A DNA stretch of 64,000 bases from Jejuia sp043557195 (GTDB lineage Bacteria > Bacteroidota > Bacteroidia > Flavobacteriales > Flavobacteriaceae). The stretch covers positions 3,162,001 through 3,226,000 of the forward strand of contig CP121314.1 in assembly GCA_043557195.1 (NCBI GenBank). Reading direction: 5' to 3'. Shown here piece by piece: positions 42,487 through 50,807 of this stretch; within the stretch, counting starts at the first letter, position 1; each line of letters starts with the position of its first letter. The position numbers and the translations under genes were made by a program. The notes beneath the pieces were generated by a model, which did not search any database, was not told the origin of the DNA, and saw only the letters and a program-made list of their open reading frames with translations.

Positions 42487-42756
42487 ATGGCAAGTGTTAG
42501 AGATCTTAAAAAAGATATAAATTACGTTTTAGGAGATATTATTGAAGCAGTGTATGTTTGGGAATACCAAAATACAGATAAGGATACAAAAAAGAGTGAG
42601 GCTATTATAGACGAAGCTATTGAGACATTTGATGAGTTAATTGCAAAGGTGAATGATAGAAGTGTTGAAAACAAGAAAGCCCACTTTAAAGCAATTAATG
42701 AGGAGTTGGAGAATAAAGGACGAGCATTAATTGAAAAAATTAACAAACTAGGATAA
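42487..42756 (+). CDS. Small conserved helical protein, unknown
   Basis: 89 residues, wholly helical in appearance, with a charged C-terminal half. No signal peptide or membrane segment. I know no function. It lies 31 nt after manA and directly before tRNA-Thr, and may be cotranscribed with idi-queD-manA. Confidence 0.7.
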   Translation: MASVRDLKKDINYVLGDIIEAVYVWEYQNTDKDTKKSEAIIDEAIETFDELIAKVNDRSVENKKAHFKAINEELENKGRALIEKINKLG

Positions 42757-42770
42757 TTTTTTTCAATTAA

Positions 42771-42804
42771 TTTGTTGCAAATATTATTTTACAAATTATA
42801 TTTG
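42771..42804 (+). promoter_or_regulatory. Promoter of tRNA-Thr (second copy)
   Basis: TTTGTTG (42771-42777) and TATATTTG (42797-42804), 19 nt between TTG and the -7 element. The tRNA begins 11 nt after the -7 element. Confidence 0.6.
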
Positions 42805-42815
42805 CCACCGCAAAC

Positions 42816-42889
42816 GCCGATATAGCTCAGCTGGCTAGAGCAGCTGATTTGTAATCAGCAGGTCGTGGGTTCGAGTCCCTCTATCGGCT
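42816..42889 (+). tRNA. tRNA-Thr (anticodon TGT), second copy
   Basis: 74 nt. It differs from the copy at 10898 only at position 7 (A instead of G), which turns a G-U into an A-U pair in the acceptor stem (GCCGATA/TATCGGC). Anticodon at 42850-42852. Confidence 0.95.
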
Positions 42890-42910
42890 CTATTAAATTT
42901 TACAAGTGCA

Positions 42911-42945
42911 AAAAAAACCTCAAAACTTAGTTTTGAGGTTTTTTT
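42911..42945. terminator. Bidirectional terminator after tRNA-Thr
   Basis: AAACCTCAAAAC-TTA-GTTTTGAGGTTT with A and T runs on either side. Serves the tRNA and the converging DUF4369 lipoprotein gene. Confidence 0.9.
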
Positions 42946-42949
42946 ATTC

Positions 42950-43639
42950 TTATTCTTCTTGTTTGCGTTCTTTTATAAATTTTTGAAGTTCCTTCCCATA
43001 CTTAGAATCCTTAATTTTTGGAGTAAGGGATTTATGTATCGTGTCTAGCAAAGTTAAGTTAGCATTATAAATTTCTGAAAGTGCTAAATAAGGGGCAACC
43101 TCACTATCCTTATGGTTTAATGCAAAATTCACTGTTTGTAAATATTTGTTTTTGATAAGACTAGTCTCTTTCTTTTGTAAAGATTTTAATAGTGCAGTGT
43201 CTTGTCCAGCTTCAAAACGTTCCTTTATCAAATCTAGATTTCTGTTATTTAAACGGGACATTAATTTCCGATACTCTTCTAATACTTTTTGTTGTTTTGA
43301 ACCTTTGATGTCGGCGTCAACAACAAAATTTTTCAACGTAGTATTTATTTCGACGATACCTTTATCTGTAAAAAAACTAATTCTATCTTCTTCCTTAGAG
43401 TTTTTGTCAAGATCTAAAAAGAATAAATCAGGCTCTTCTAAGTCGGCATATAATTCAAATTCAGAATTACCATTTACAATTACAGAGTCTACTGTTATAA
43501 TAACTGTATCTAGTGCACGTTTAAGATAAACAGTTCCTTTTTTTAGGCCTTTAATATTGGTTTTTACTACTAAATCTTTTGGATTGTTCGAGCATGCCAC
43601 CATCATACCGACTAAAAAAAGTATATATAGTTTTTTCAT
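42950..43639 (-). CDS. DUF4369-type lipoprotein
   Basis: 229 residues, lipobox MVACSNN (Cys about 16). The N-terminal beta domain KTNIKGLKKGTVYLKRALD..VDSVIVNG matches DUF4369, usually found fused to thioredoxin domains in Bacteroidota. Here only the DUF4369 part and a helical C-terminal half are present and no CxxC redox site is seen. Envelope protein of unknown role. Confidence 0.75.
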   Translation of the reverse strand: MKKLYILFLVGMMVACSNNPKDLVVKTNIKGLKKGTVYLKRALDTVIITVDSVIVNGNSEFELYADLEEPDLFFLDLDKNSKEEDRISFFTDKGIVEINTTLKNFVVDADIKGSKQQKVLEEYRKLMSRLNNRNLDLIKERFEAGQDTALLKSLQKKETSLIKNKYLQTVNFALNHKDSEVAPYLALSEIYNANLTLLDTIHKSLTPKIKDSKYGKELQKFIKERKQEE

Positions 43640-43687
43640 TATAGAATAAGTGTTTAAGAGCGCAAATATGCTAAATAATTTTTAAAG

Positions 43688-44953
43688 TTACCCTATAGAA
43701 ACTAATTCCATTAGGTGCGCGCAAAGTAACGCTGCAAATGTACCAATAGCATAACCCACAACGGCTAGTAAAACACCAACTGTAGCCAAAGATGGATGAA
43801 ATGCTGCCGCCACAACAGGGGCCGAAGCTGCACCTCCTACATTTGCTTTACTACCAACAGCCAAAAAGAAATAAGGAGCTCTAATAAGTTTTGCAACAAC
43901 AATAAGCAATGTTACATGAATTGCCATCCAAATAAGTCCAACGAGCAATAATCCAGGGTTTTCTAGTACAGATCCTAAATCCATCTTCATACCTATACTG
44001 GCTACTAAAATGTAAATAAAAATACTCCCTATTTTACTAGAACCGGTACCTTCATATTTTTTCATTTTTGTAAACGATAGAATTATCCCAATAATTGTTG
44101 CAATAGTAATCATCCAAAAGAATGTAGAAGCAAAAGAAGCGAGTGCAGAGGTTTTATCATTAAAAACTTCAAAGTTATCGGTTAAAAACGTTGCGATTCG
44201 CGTAGATCCTAAATGAGATATACCAACAGCTGTAAATGCAATTCCCAACATTATCATATAATCTGTTAAATTTGGGTTTCTTAATACACTCTTTTCATAA
44301 CTAATTACTTTTTCCTTTAGCGCTTCGATAGCAGAATTATCAGCTTTAAGCCATTTATCAATTTTTTCCTTTTTACCAATACCAAATAATAATATAGCCA
44401 TCCATAATTGAGCAACGACAATATCTACTAACACCATTGCACCATATTTTTTCGGGTTGTATTCAAAAATCTCATACATGGCAGTCTGATTTGCACCACC
44501 ACCAATCCAACTCCCAGCTAAAGTAGACAGTCCTCTCCATACTGCATCGAAATCTGCACCTCCAACAGTTTCAGGACTAAAAATGGATACAATAAGAATA
44601 GCAATGGGTCCGCCAATAACAACACCTATTGTACCAGTAAAAAACATAATTAGAGCTTTAGGTCCTAAATTGAAGACCGACTTTAGGTCTAAGCTTAAAG
44701 TCATTAAAACAATAGCGGCAGGCAATAGATAGTTTTTTGATATACTATAAACTTTGGAGGTTTCGGGGGATATTAAACCAATCGAATTTAATATTGCCGG
44801 CAGTAAATAACACATTAATAGTGCGGGAATAATGTTGTAGAATTTAGACCAAAACCCCTTTTTTTTTGAAGAGGTATAAAAAACTAATGCTAGCATTAGC
44901 ATTAATAAACCAAAAACAATAGTATCATTGGTAAATACTGGTTGATTATCCAT
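43688..44953 (-). CDS. DUF819-family membrane protein
   Basis: 421 residues with about eleven hydrophobic helices and the glycine-rich stretches SWIGGGANQTAMYE (about 152-165) and SKANVGGAASAPVVAAAF (about 377-394) typical of DUF819. Predicted transporter of the inner membrane. Substrate unknown. Confidence 0.8.
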   Translation of the reverse strand: MDNQPVFTNDTIVFGLLMLMLALVFYTSSKKKGFWSKFYNIIPALLMCYLLPAILNSIGLISPETSKVYSISKNYLLPAAIVLMTLSLDLKSVFNLGPKALIMFFTGTIGVVIGGPIAILIVSIFSPETVGGADFDAVWRGLSTLAGSWIGGGANQTAMYEIFEYNPKKYGAMVLVDIVVAQLWMAILLFGIGKKEKIDKWLKADNSAIEALKEKVISYEKSVLRNPNLTDYMIMLGIAFTAVGISHLGSTRIATFLTDNFEVFNDKTSALASFASTFFWMITIATIIGIILSFTKMKKYEGTGSSKIGSIFIYILVASIGMKMDLGSVLENPGLLLVGLIWMAIHVTLLIVVAKLIRAPYFFLAVGSKANVGGAASAPVVAAAFHPSLATVGVLLAVVGYAIGTFAALLCAHLMELVSIG

Positions 44954-45120
44954 GAAAATAGTTTTATAAATTTCTAAGATAAATAAAATATAAAGAGCAA
45001 AATTTAAACTTTGGCATAGTAGTTGTTTTATACAAAACGGTTACACTTCAAATAATAGTTTATTGAGTGGTTACTTTAAACTTTAGAATTGTAATTTCAT
45101 ATTTTGGTTGGTTAGTTAGT

Positions 45121-45157
45121 AAAAAAGCATCCTAATTTTAGGATGCTTTTTTTATTA
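45121..45157. terminator. Orphan terminator-like hairpin
   Basis: AAAAAAGCATCC-TAATTTTA-GGATGCTTTTTTT is a strong symmetrical terminator. No gene ends near it on either strand, since the DUF819 gene starts on the left and alkB ends on the right. Confidence 0.75.
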
Positions 45158-45179
45158 ATTTGAATTAAAATATATGTAT

Positions 45180-45209
45180 TTCGTCGATGATTTGCATTAC
45201 ATCGACGAA
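45180..45209. promoter_or_regulatory. Operator-like dyad TTCGTCGATG / CATCGACGAA
   Basis: Perfect 10-bp inverted repeat with a 10-nt spacer. Related words TTCATCGATT (45231) and TTAGTCGTTG (45251) follow about one and two helical turns further on, before the promoter at 45258-45285. A regulator binding site is inferred. Confidence 0.5.
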
Positions 45210-45257
45210 CTGTGTTAAAGAAAAGTGTATTTCATCGATTAATTATGTTTTTAGTCG

Positions 45258-45285
45258 TTGTGTTTTAATTCGGTTTTTATATTTG
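45258..45285 (+). promoter_or_regulatory. Promoter for a possible small RNA
   Basis: TTG (45258-45260) and TATATTTG (45278-45285), 17 nt apart, facing right with no coding start before the terminator at 45402. Confidence 0.5.
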
Positions 45286-45291
45286 ACTCGT

Positions 45292-45430
45292 ACTAAATAA
45301 CATACTTTTTAGTTCAATGGATTAATTAATTAATATTTGCATTATGTTGTTGATGTGGAGACCCCAAATCTAGCACATAATATAAAAGCAAATTAAGAAA
45401 GAACCGAGTTTGAGGGAACTCGGTTTTTTT
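45292..45430 (+). ncRNA. Candidate small RNA overlapping the alkB 3' end
   Basis: Roughly 139 nt between a good promoter and a strong plus-strand terminator AACCGAGTT-TGAGGG-AACTCGGTT with T run (45402-45430). ATTATGT (45341-45347) and ACATAAT (45375-45381) can pair around GTGGAGACCCC. No credible reading frame. The terminator lies inside the last codons of alkB on the other strand. Not a family I recognise. Confidence 0.35.
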
Positions 45431-46022
45431 GTGGAATAATGCGAAATGTTAAGTTAATTCTTGGACCTATTTCTCTAGCTGTTTTTGGAATTTGGTGCAA
45501 CCAGTGTTTTTGTGTCAACCCCTGCATTAATAAGAGACTTCCGTGTTTTAATATTATTTTTTTCTTTAAATTTTTATCGTGTTTATGTTTAAAATGAAAC
45601 ACGCGCTCCTCTCCAAAAGTTAAGGATGCAATTATTGGTTTTTCACCTAATTCTTTTTCATCATCAGCATGCCAACCGTTACTATCTTTTCCATCACGAT
45701 AAAGGTTCGCTAAACAGCTTGTAAAACAGATGTTTAACTCTGTTTCAATTGCTGTTTTTATATCTAGCAAATCACCTTCAAATGGTTTGGGAAACATAGT
45801 AATGTTACTATAAGAGTACGGCTCGTTATTTATACCAAAAAAAGCAGTTAATCTGGGTTGATTATAGGTTTTTTCAAACACTTTTATCTCGTCCTGTTGC
45901 CATGGAATTTCTTTGTGTAGATTTTTAAAGTATTTATCGGCTTCAGTTTTACTAAAAAAGCGTGGATAGTATTTTACATCTGCATCTTTTAAATTTAAAT
46001 TTTCTGCATCTAATATCGGCAT
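45393..46022 (-). CDS. AlkB-family Fe(II)/2-oxoglutarate dioxygenase
   Basis: 209 residues. Iron ligands in WHADDEKELG (His-x-Asp, about residues 118-120) and KHWLHQIP, and the 2-oxoglutarate-binding RINLTFR segment are present. AlkB enzymes remove alkyl lesions from DNA or RNA bases. The last 12 or so residues (after TFRII) are encoded by a hairpin that is a terminator for the opposite strand, so they are probably not part of the fold. Confidence 0.88.
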   Translation of the reverse strand: MPILDAENLNLKDADVKYYPRFFSKTEADKYFKNLHKEIPWQQDEIKVFEKTYNQPRLTAFFGINNEPYSYSNITMFPKPFEGDLLDIKTAIETELNICFTSCLANLYRDGKDSNGWHADDEKELGEKPIIASLTFGEERVFHFKHKHDKNLKKKIILKHGSLLLMQGLTQKHWLHQIPKTAREIGPRINLTFRIIPQKNRVPSNSVLS

Positions 46023-46060
46023 GGTTTTTATTTTCTAAATTAGCATAAATCATTTTTTTA

Positions 46061-46726
46061 ATGAAGTTTCGGTTTACTTTTTTATGTTTTTTTATTATTT
46101 GTTTTGGGTATTGTCAATTGCCTGATAAGTTCGTTTATGCAAAAAACTATATTCCAGATTTAGAAGTTGAATTACGTTATTACGGCATTAATAACTTTGT
46201 AGGAGACACTATTGATGGTTACAATAACAACTGCTTAATTTTAACCAAAGAAACTGTTCACGCTTTATACAAAGTTCAAAACGAATTAAAAGAAAAAAAT
46301 TATGGACTTAAGGTTTATGATGGCTATCGCCCACAACGGGCAGTAAATCATTTTATGAGGTGGGCAAAAAATTTGAATGATACTATAAATAAAGCTAGGT
46401 TTTATCCCGATGTAAAGAAATCAGACTTATTTAAGGAAGAGTATATTGCCTCCCGATCTGGCCATACAAAGGGAAGTACTGTAGATATTACCATCATAGA
46501 TTTAAATACCAAGGAAGAATTGGATATGGGGAGTTTATATGACTTTTTCGGGAAACAATCTTGGGTAGATTATAATGATATATCTGATGTACAAAAAGCC
46601 AATAGAAAACTACTACAAGAGGTGATGCTGAAGCATGGATTTAGAAATTACCCAAGAGAATGGTGGCATTTCACTTTAAGAAATGAACCTTATCCTAATA
46701 CTTATTTTGATTTTCCGATTGAATAA
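46061..46726 (+). CDS. D-Ala-D-Ala dipeptidase, VanX-like (peptidase M15D)
   Basis: 221 residues with a signal peptide (about 1-18). DGYRPQRAV, SRSGHTKGSTVDI (zinc His and Asp) and REWWHF (catalytic Glu, zinc His) form the complete M15D active site. A periplasmic enzyme that cleaves D-Ala-D-Ala dipeptides in wall turnover. Without van ligase genes nearby there is no reason to read it as resistance. Confidence 0.88.
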   Translation: MKFRFTFLCFFIICFGYCQLPDKFVYAKNYIPDLEVELRYYGINNFVGDTIDGYNNNCLILTKETVHALYKVQNELKEKNYGLKVYDGYRPQRAVNHFMRWAKNLNDTINKARFYPDVKKSDLFKEEYIASRSGHTKGSTVDITIIDLNTKEELDMGSLYDFFGKQSWVDYNDISDVQKANRKLLQEVMLKHGFRNYPREWWHFTLRNEPYPNTYFDFPIE

Positions 46727-46728
46727 AA

Positions 46729-46760
46729 AAAACTGCTTTCAATATTTTGAAAACAGTTTT
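46729..46760. terminator. Bidirectional terminator
   Basis: AAAACTGCTTTCAA pairs with TTTGAAAACAGTTTT between the converging vanX-like and DUF6249 genes. Confidence 0.75.
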
Positions 46761-46788
46761 AATTACAGCTTAGTTTAGTAAAATCCAG

Positions 46789-47136
46789 TTATTCTTTATC
46801 TAAATTTTTTGTCATATTGAATCCAACAAATAATCCAACCCCTGCCATAAAGAATATTGTTGCTGGATATACAGCATCTTCGTCTAAAGTTGTGTAGTTA
46901 TCTAATAAACTTGCAATAAAAACACCAATACCTACACCCATTAATAAAAGTGCAAGGTTTAAAATAAGTACTTTCCAAATTGGAGCAGTTTGTGTTTTAC
47001 CTTTTACAAAAATACTTGCATCTGCGCCTTTTTCAATAAGCGCTAGTCTTTCTTTATTTCTAGTTGAAAAATACAAATAGAAAACCCCGAAAATTGCTGC
47101 GAAAATTACTGGTATAATAATTAATTCTGATCCCAT
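46789..47136 (-). CDS. DUF6249-type small membrane protein
   Basis: 115 residues, three hydrophobic helices (about 4-24, 56-75 and 90-110). The RNKERLALIEKGADASIF segment after the first helix is typical of the DUF6249 proteins found beside ECF sigma genes in Bacteroidota. It diverges from the sigma gene at 47276. Confidence 0.75.
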   Translation of the reverse strand: MGSELIIIPVIFAAIFGVFYLYFSTRNKERLALIEKGADASIFVKGKTQTAPIWKVLILNLALLLMGVGIGVFIASLLDNYTTLDEDAVYPATIFFMAGVGLFVGFNMTKNLDKE

Positions 47137-47239
47137 AACTGTTTGTTTTTAATTGATTAATTTTAATGTGTTCATATGCTATGACGACACCTTTTTGAAA
47201 ATGGTTACACTTTCACTAAAATATTTTTTCAATCTACCT

Positions 47240-47267
47240 GTAACCTCGGTTGCTAAATCATCGTCTA
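47240..47267 (+). promoter_or_regulatory. ECF-type autoregulatory promoter (GTAACC N16 CGTCTA)
   Basis: GTAACC (47240-47245) and CGTCTA (47262-47267) are spaced 16 nt, the usual -35/-10 pattern of ECF sigma promoters rather than the housekeeping TTG/TAnnTTTG. It lies directly before the sigma gene, suggesting that the sigma factor transcribes its own gene. The ATG is 8 nt beyond, so the mRNA would be almost leaderless. Confidence 0.65.
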
Positions 47268-47275
47268 TAAAGCAA

Positions 47276-47857
47276 ATGACCATTAACAACGACCAATACA
47301 TCATCAATCAAGTAATTGAAGGAGATACAAAAGCCTTTTCTATTTTAGTAGATAGATATAAGGATTTAGTGTTTACGTTAGCTATTAGAATGTTGAAGCA
47401 AAGAGAAGAAGCAGAAGAGGTGTCTCAAGATGTATTTATTAAAGTATTTAAGTCGTTGCATAAGTTTAAAGGAGATTCTAAATTGTCGACTTGGATTTAT
47501 AAGGTCACATATAATACATGCTTAGATGCTATTAAAAGGCATAAGCGAAAGCATATTGAAGTAAACATTGATAAATATGATACTTATGATATTGAAGTTA
47601 TTGACGACGCTTTTGAAAAGCTAGCCGATGCCGATAGACAAAAAGCGGTTAAATCATGTATTGAAGCATTGGCAAGTGAGGATAGTTTTATTTTAACATT
47701 ATATTATTTTGAAGAATTATCTTTAGATGAAATTGCCAAAATTACGGTGTTAAAAGCTAACAATGTAAAAGTGAAGTTACATCGAGCCAGAAAGCGATTG
47801 GCAATAGTTATGAAACAAAAATTAGAACCTGAAATGATTAATTATTATGGAAAATAA
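47276..47857 (+). CDS. ECF-type RNA polymerase sigma factor
   Basis: 193 residues from MTINNDQYIINQVIEGDTKA. Region 2 (RYKDLVFTLAIRMLKQREEAEEVSQDVFIKVFKS-type, part shown) and region 4 (FEELSLDEIAKIT..NNVKVKLHRARKRL) are complete. An in-frame start at 47153 is possible, but it would put the promoter at 47240 inside the gene. Overlaps the next gene by 11 nt, the coupling expected of sigma and regulator. Confidence 0.9.
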   Translation: MTINNDQYIINQVIEGDTKAFSILVDRYKDLVFTLAIRMLKQREEAEEVSQDVFIKVFKSLHKFKGDSKLSTWIYKVTYNTCLDAIKRHKRKHIEVNIDKYDTYDIEVIDDAFEKLADADRQKAVKSCIEALASEDSFILTLYYFEELSLDEIAKITVLKANNVKVKLHRARKRLAIVMKQKLEPEMINYYGK

Positions 47858-48233
47858 AGAACAGAATAATCTAGATAGGTTATCTAAAAAAATTTTGATT
47901 GAAGCTAGTAAAGAAGAAACATCTTTTGACTTTACCTCTCAAGTGATGAATCAAATTGAGGTAACTTCTAAAAAAACACTAGTTTATAAACCACTAATAC
48001 CCAAAGTAGTTTGGTTAATTATTTTATGCACTTTAACTTTTTGGCTAGGATACCTTTTCAAAAATCATTTTATAGGTAATTCTAGCTGGTTTCCAACGTT
48101 TAGTCTAAGTAATTTGTTTTCTGATTTTCATTTATCAAAATCGGCCACTTATACTATTATTCTTTTTGCTTTTATGGTTTGTGTACAGGTACCACTACTG
48201 AAGCATTATTTTGATAAACGCCTAGGGACTTAG
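47847..48233 (+). CDS. Putative membrane anti-sigma factor
   Basis: 128 residues. A cytoplasmic charged segment (1-50) precedes two hydrophobic helices (about 52-70 and 99-118). No known anti-sigma domain is recognised by eye, but the 11-nt overlap with the sigma gene and the membrane topology support a regulator of it. Confidence 0.65.
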   Translation: MENKEQNNLDRLSKKILIEASKEETSFDFTSQVMNQIEVTSKKTLVYKPLIPKVVWLIILCTLTFWLGYLFKNHFIGNSSWFPTFSLSNLFSDFHLSKSATYTIILFAFMVCVQVPLLKHYFDKRLGT

Positions 48234-48237
48234 CGTA

Positions 48238-48741
48238 TCATCTTGTGAATTGGGTTATAACTTTAGAATGTTTAGGGAATGTCGCTATTAGTTCTTCTCG
48301 AGTAGGCATTACAAAATCTCTAAAGTCAAAACCTGGAGATACAGTGCAGCTAACTAATGCATAACTGCTCTGGTTAACAACTTCTGCTGCAAACCAAAAT
48401 TTTGCTGGAACTACAAACTGAGGGACTTCTCCTTCGTTTAAATTATTCCCAATTATAACATTTGAATAATTACTTTCATTTGAAATCATATGAAGTTTTA
48501 TAGTAGAACCTTGGTGAAAATGCCATATTTCATCTTGGTTGATGCGATGAAATGCTGAAAAAGTTTCTGAAGTCAATAAAAAGTAAATAGCGCTTGCATA
48601 ATTTCTGTCTCCAATAAATTCAGAACCCAGATGTATTTGTGGAATTATACCTCTATCTCTATAAGTCTCCTTAAAGTAACCGCCTTCAGGGTGAGGTTCT
48701 AATTCTAGAAGGTTAATAATATCTTGAATTTCCCTGTACAT
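48238..48741 (-). CDS. Cupin-family protein (DUF985)
   Basis: 167 residues. LELEPHPEGGYFKETYR start, FHRINQDEIWHFHQGS and SYALVSCTVSPGFDF segments are the DUF985/cupin_5 hallmarks. Small cytoplasmic beta-barrel, possibly a sugar or metabolite isomerase. Function unknown. Stop lies 4 nt past the converging anti-sigma gene. Confidence 0.85.
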   Translation of the reverse strand: MYREIQDIINLLELEPHPEGGYFKETYRDRGIIPQIHLGSEFIGDRNYASAIYFLLTSETFSAFHRINQDEIWHFHQGSTIKLHMISNESNYSNVIIGNNLNEGEVPQFVVPAKFWFAAEVVNQSSYALVSCTVSPGFDFRDFVMPTREELIATFPKHSKVITQFTR

Positions 48742-48771
48742 AATATTATATTTCTAAATAGGTTAAATTAT

Positions 48772-49329
48772 TTAATGACACAATTTCTCAGGAATTCCTA
48801 ACTCATTTGAAAGTTTACGTCTCCTCACTTTTACTTTGCTTGGGTTATGTTTTAGAAACTGTATTGGTAGTTTTGCGTTAACATAAATCAAATCAAAGGT
48901 TGATTTTTCTTCAAAAAAGCACTCACTAGAATAAGTTTCATTGTTGTATGTGTACTGAAACTCTACAGCGTATAAATATTCTTCATAGTGTTTCAGCTTT
49001 CCTCCTTCAAAGGAGTTAGAGGTATGTGAATAATCATGAGTTTTTTTATCAATCACAATCGCGTAGGCATAACTGCCATATTTCTTTGTCACTTCCTGTT
49101 CATAATAATATTTATAACTTGAAGGCATAGTGTAAAGTAAAATAGAACCTGTAACGGTGATAAATGTAATGCCAAAGCCAATAAGAAAATTGGATTCTGC
49201 CTTGTAATAACCAATTGTAATTAGAACAAACCCAAGTATAATAAATACTGAGGACACAACAAGCAAACCTAGGTGCTTGCTAAATACTTTCTTTAGAAAA
49301 TGTAAACGATCATTTAAAGGAATTTGCAT
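48772..49329 (-). CDS. Membrane protein of unknown function
   Basis: 185 residues, two adjacent transmembrane helices (about 19-40 and 49-66), then a soluble beta domain (KHYEEYLYAVEFQYTYNNETYSSE) that resembles the DUF3592 type. It is 3 nt from the gene upstream (49333-50670), so the two form an operon. Confidence 0.65.
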   Translation of the reverse strand: MQIPLNDRLHFLKKVFSKHLGLLVVSSVFIILGFVLITIGYYKAESNFLIGFGITFITVTGSILLYTMPSSYKYYYEQEVTKKYGSYAYAIVIDKKTHDYSHTSNSFEGGKLKHYEEYLYAVEFQYTYNNETYSSECFFEEKSTFDLIYVNAKLPIQFLKHNPSKVKVRRRKLSNELGIPEKLCH

Positions 49330-49332
49330 GTG

Positions 49333-50670
49333 TTATTTGTGATTCCTTGTTGAAAAATACCAAAACGGAACTCGCGCTAACCTTAAAATAGTGGTATCCT
49401 TATCTTTAATTCTATAACGTCTTAAATCTAGAAGATGCTTACCTTCTTTTAATCCAGAAGTACTAAGGTAAGTTTCAAAACCTAAAGTGCCTTTTTTAGT
49501 TTTGCCTACTAAAAATTGATTTTTAAAATCTGTAGAATCTATATGAACAAAATAGATTTTATTGAAAGTCTTTACATATTCTTGTCTTAAACTATCCTTA
49601 TCAAATATGTTGACCCAATCATCGTTTGAAGTAACAATATTTGAACTAACACCGCGAATATCTTCTTTGGGTTTTAGCCCAGGATTATAATAGAACATCC
49701 TATCTTCTATATTTGAATCAAAAGGGATAAATACCTTAATAAATGGATCGATAATTACTTTAGATTGAATCATTAAATTGTCTATTTCTTCTACTTTGTC
49801 ATCAAGCAAGTCTTCATAATTATTATTACTAATAAAATAGCTTGTAGAATGTAAATCATCATTAAAATAGTTTGATGTATTATACTGAAAACTCATGCCA
49901 ACGAATAATAATAAAAACAGTGGTGTGAGCATCATACTTAGTCGTCTACCAAACTTATTATCTAGAAAATTATAAACTATTGGGCGATATAAAAAGGATA
50001 GCGTTATAAAACTAAATACCCAATAAATGGGAAAGTATATTTTTGAAACCCACTTCTTTTTTTTTAAAAATCCTAGTGTAACAAAGTCGATAAAAGTTAT
50101 AAAAGCTCCAACTGCGATAAAGATCATCAGTGGAATTCCTAAACCATGAGAAATCCATTTTGGCAAGTTATCATTATCAATAATAAAATTGGCAATTACA
50201 GCTATAGCTATTATTGTAAATGTTAGTGCAAGTACATAAAAAATCAGTAAAAAAGAAATAGCAAATATAATGCTGCAGTAGTTTTCTAAGGTTGCAATAT
50301 ACTTATCAAAAGACCCAACTTTTTTCTTAAGATATTTTGTGAATTTATTGCTGTAATTAAGTGTTTCATAATCAATATCACCTGATACATAGCGCAGGCC
50401 CAAAGCTCCAATCCATAAGCCTCTTAATAGCACATGTAGTAAAAGGTTGAATATAAGTATGGCACACGAAATTAGCGCCACTATGTTTATAATAAACTTA
50501 TAAATTTGTTGCGCGTTTTTTGCTTCTTGAGCACTTATTGATAGTGGCTCGTAGGCTGTGAATAAACCAAAAATCGCAAATCCAGAAATTAATAATTCAA
50601 GTTGCCAACTTTCTTCCTGAAGTTTTTGAAGTAACTTTTTAAAGGCAGGATTATTGTAATCGTTGTTCAT
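49333..50670 (-). CDS. Polytopic membrane protein of unknown function
   Basis: 445 residues with about seven hydrophobic helices in the first 270 residues and a C-terminal extracytoplasmic soluble domain (about 280-445). The opening LQEESWQLELLISGFAIFGL recurs in Bacteroidota proteins of unknown role. Cotranscribed with the 48772-49329 gene. Confidence 0.7.
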   Translation of the reverse strand: MNNDYNNPAFKKLLQKLQEESWQLELLISGFAIFGLFTAYEPLSISAQEAKNAQQIYKFIINIVALISCAILIFNLLLHVLLRGLWIGALGLRYVSGDIDYETLNYSNKFTKYLKKKVGSFDKYIATLENYCSIIFAISFLLIFYVLALTFTIIAIAVIANFIIDNDNLPKWISHGLGIPLMIFIAVGAFITFIDFVTLGFLKKKKWVSKIYFPIYWVFSFITLSFLYRPIVYNFLDNKFGRRLSMMLTPLFLLLFVGMSFQYNTSNYFNDDLHSTSYFISNNNYEDLLDDKVEEIDNLMIQSKVIIDPFIKVFIPFDSNIEDRMFYYNPGLKPKEDIRGVSSNIVTSNDDWVNIFDKDSLRQEYVKTFNKIYFVHIDSTDFKNQFLVGKTKKGTLGFETYLSTSGLKEGKHLLDLRRYRIKDKDTTILRLARVPFWYFSTRNHK

Positions 50671-50807
50671 TAAACGCTGCTTTTTAGTTTAAAGATAATT
50701 ACTTTTAGGTAAAAAATTGCAACGGATATCAAACCGTATAAAAATTATAACTTTTACCTAAAAGTAAATTGCTGCTCAAATTTAAGTGCATTCCACTTTA
50801 TAAATTT

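Larger units (their letters stand above)
44954..45392. other. Long non-coding region with terminators, dyad and promoter
   Basis: 439 nt without a credible gene. From left to right: AT-rich DNA; an orphan terminator (45121-45157); a perfect dyad (45180-45209) with further related words; a promoter (45258-45285); and the body of a possible small RNA ending in the hairpin at 45402-45430. Confidence 0.5.

Noticed and set aside
46061..46726. VanX-like gene as glycopeptide resistance
   Set aside because: No vanA/vanH-type ligase or dehydrogenase nearby; lone M15D dipeptidases are usual in wall turnover.
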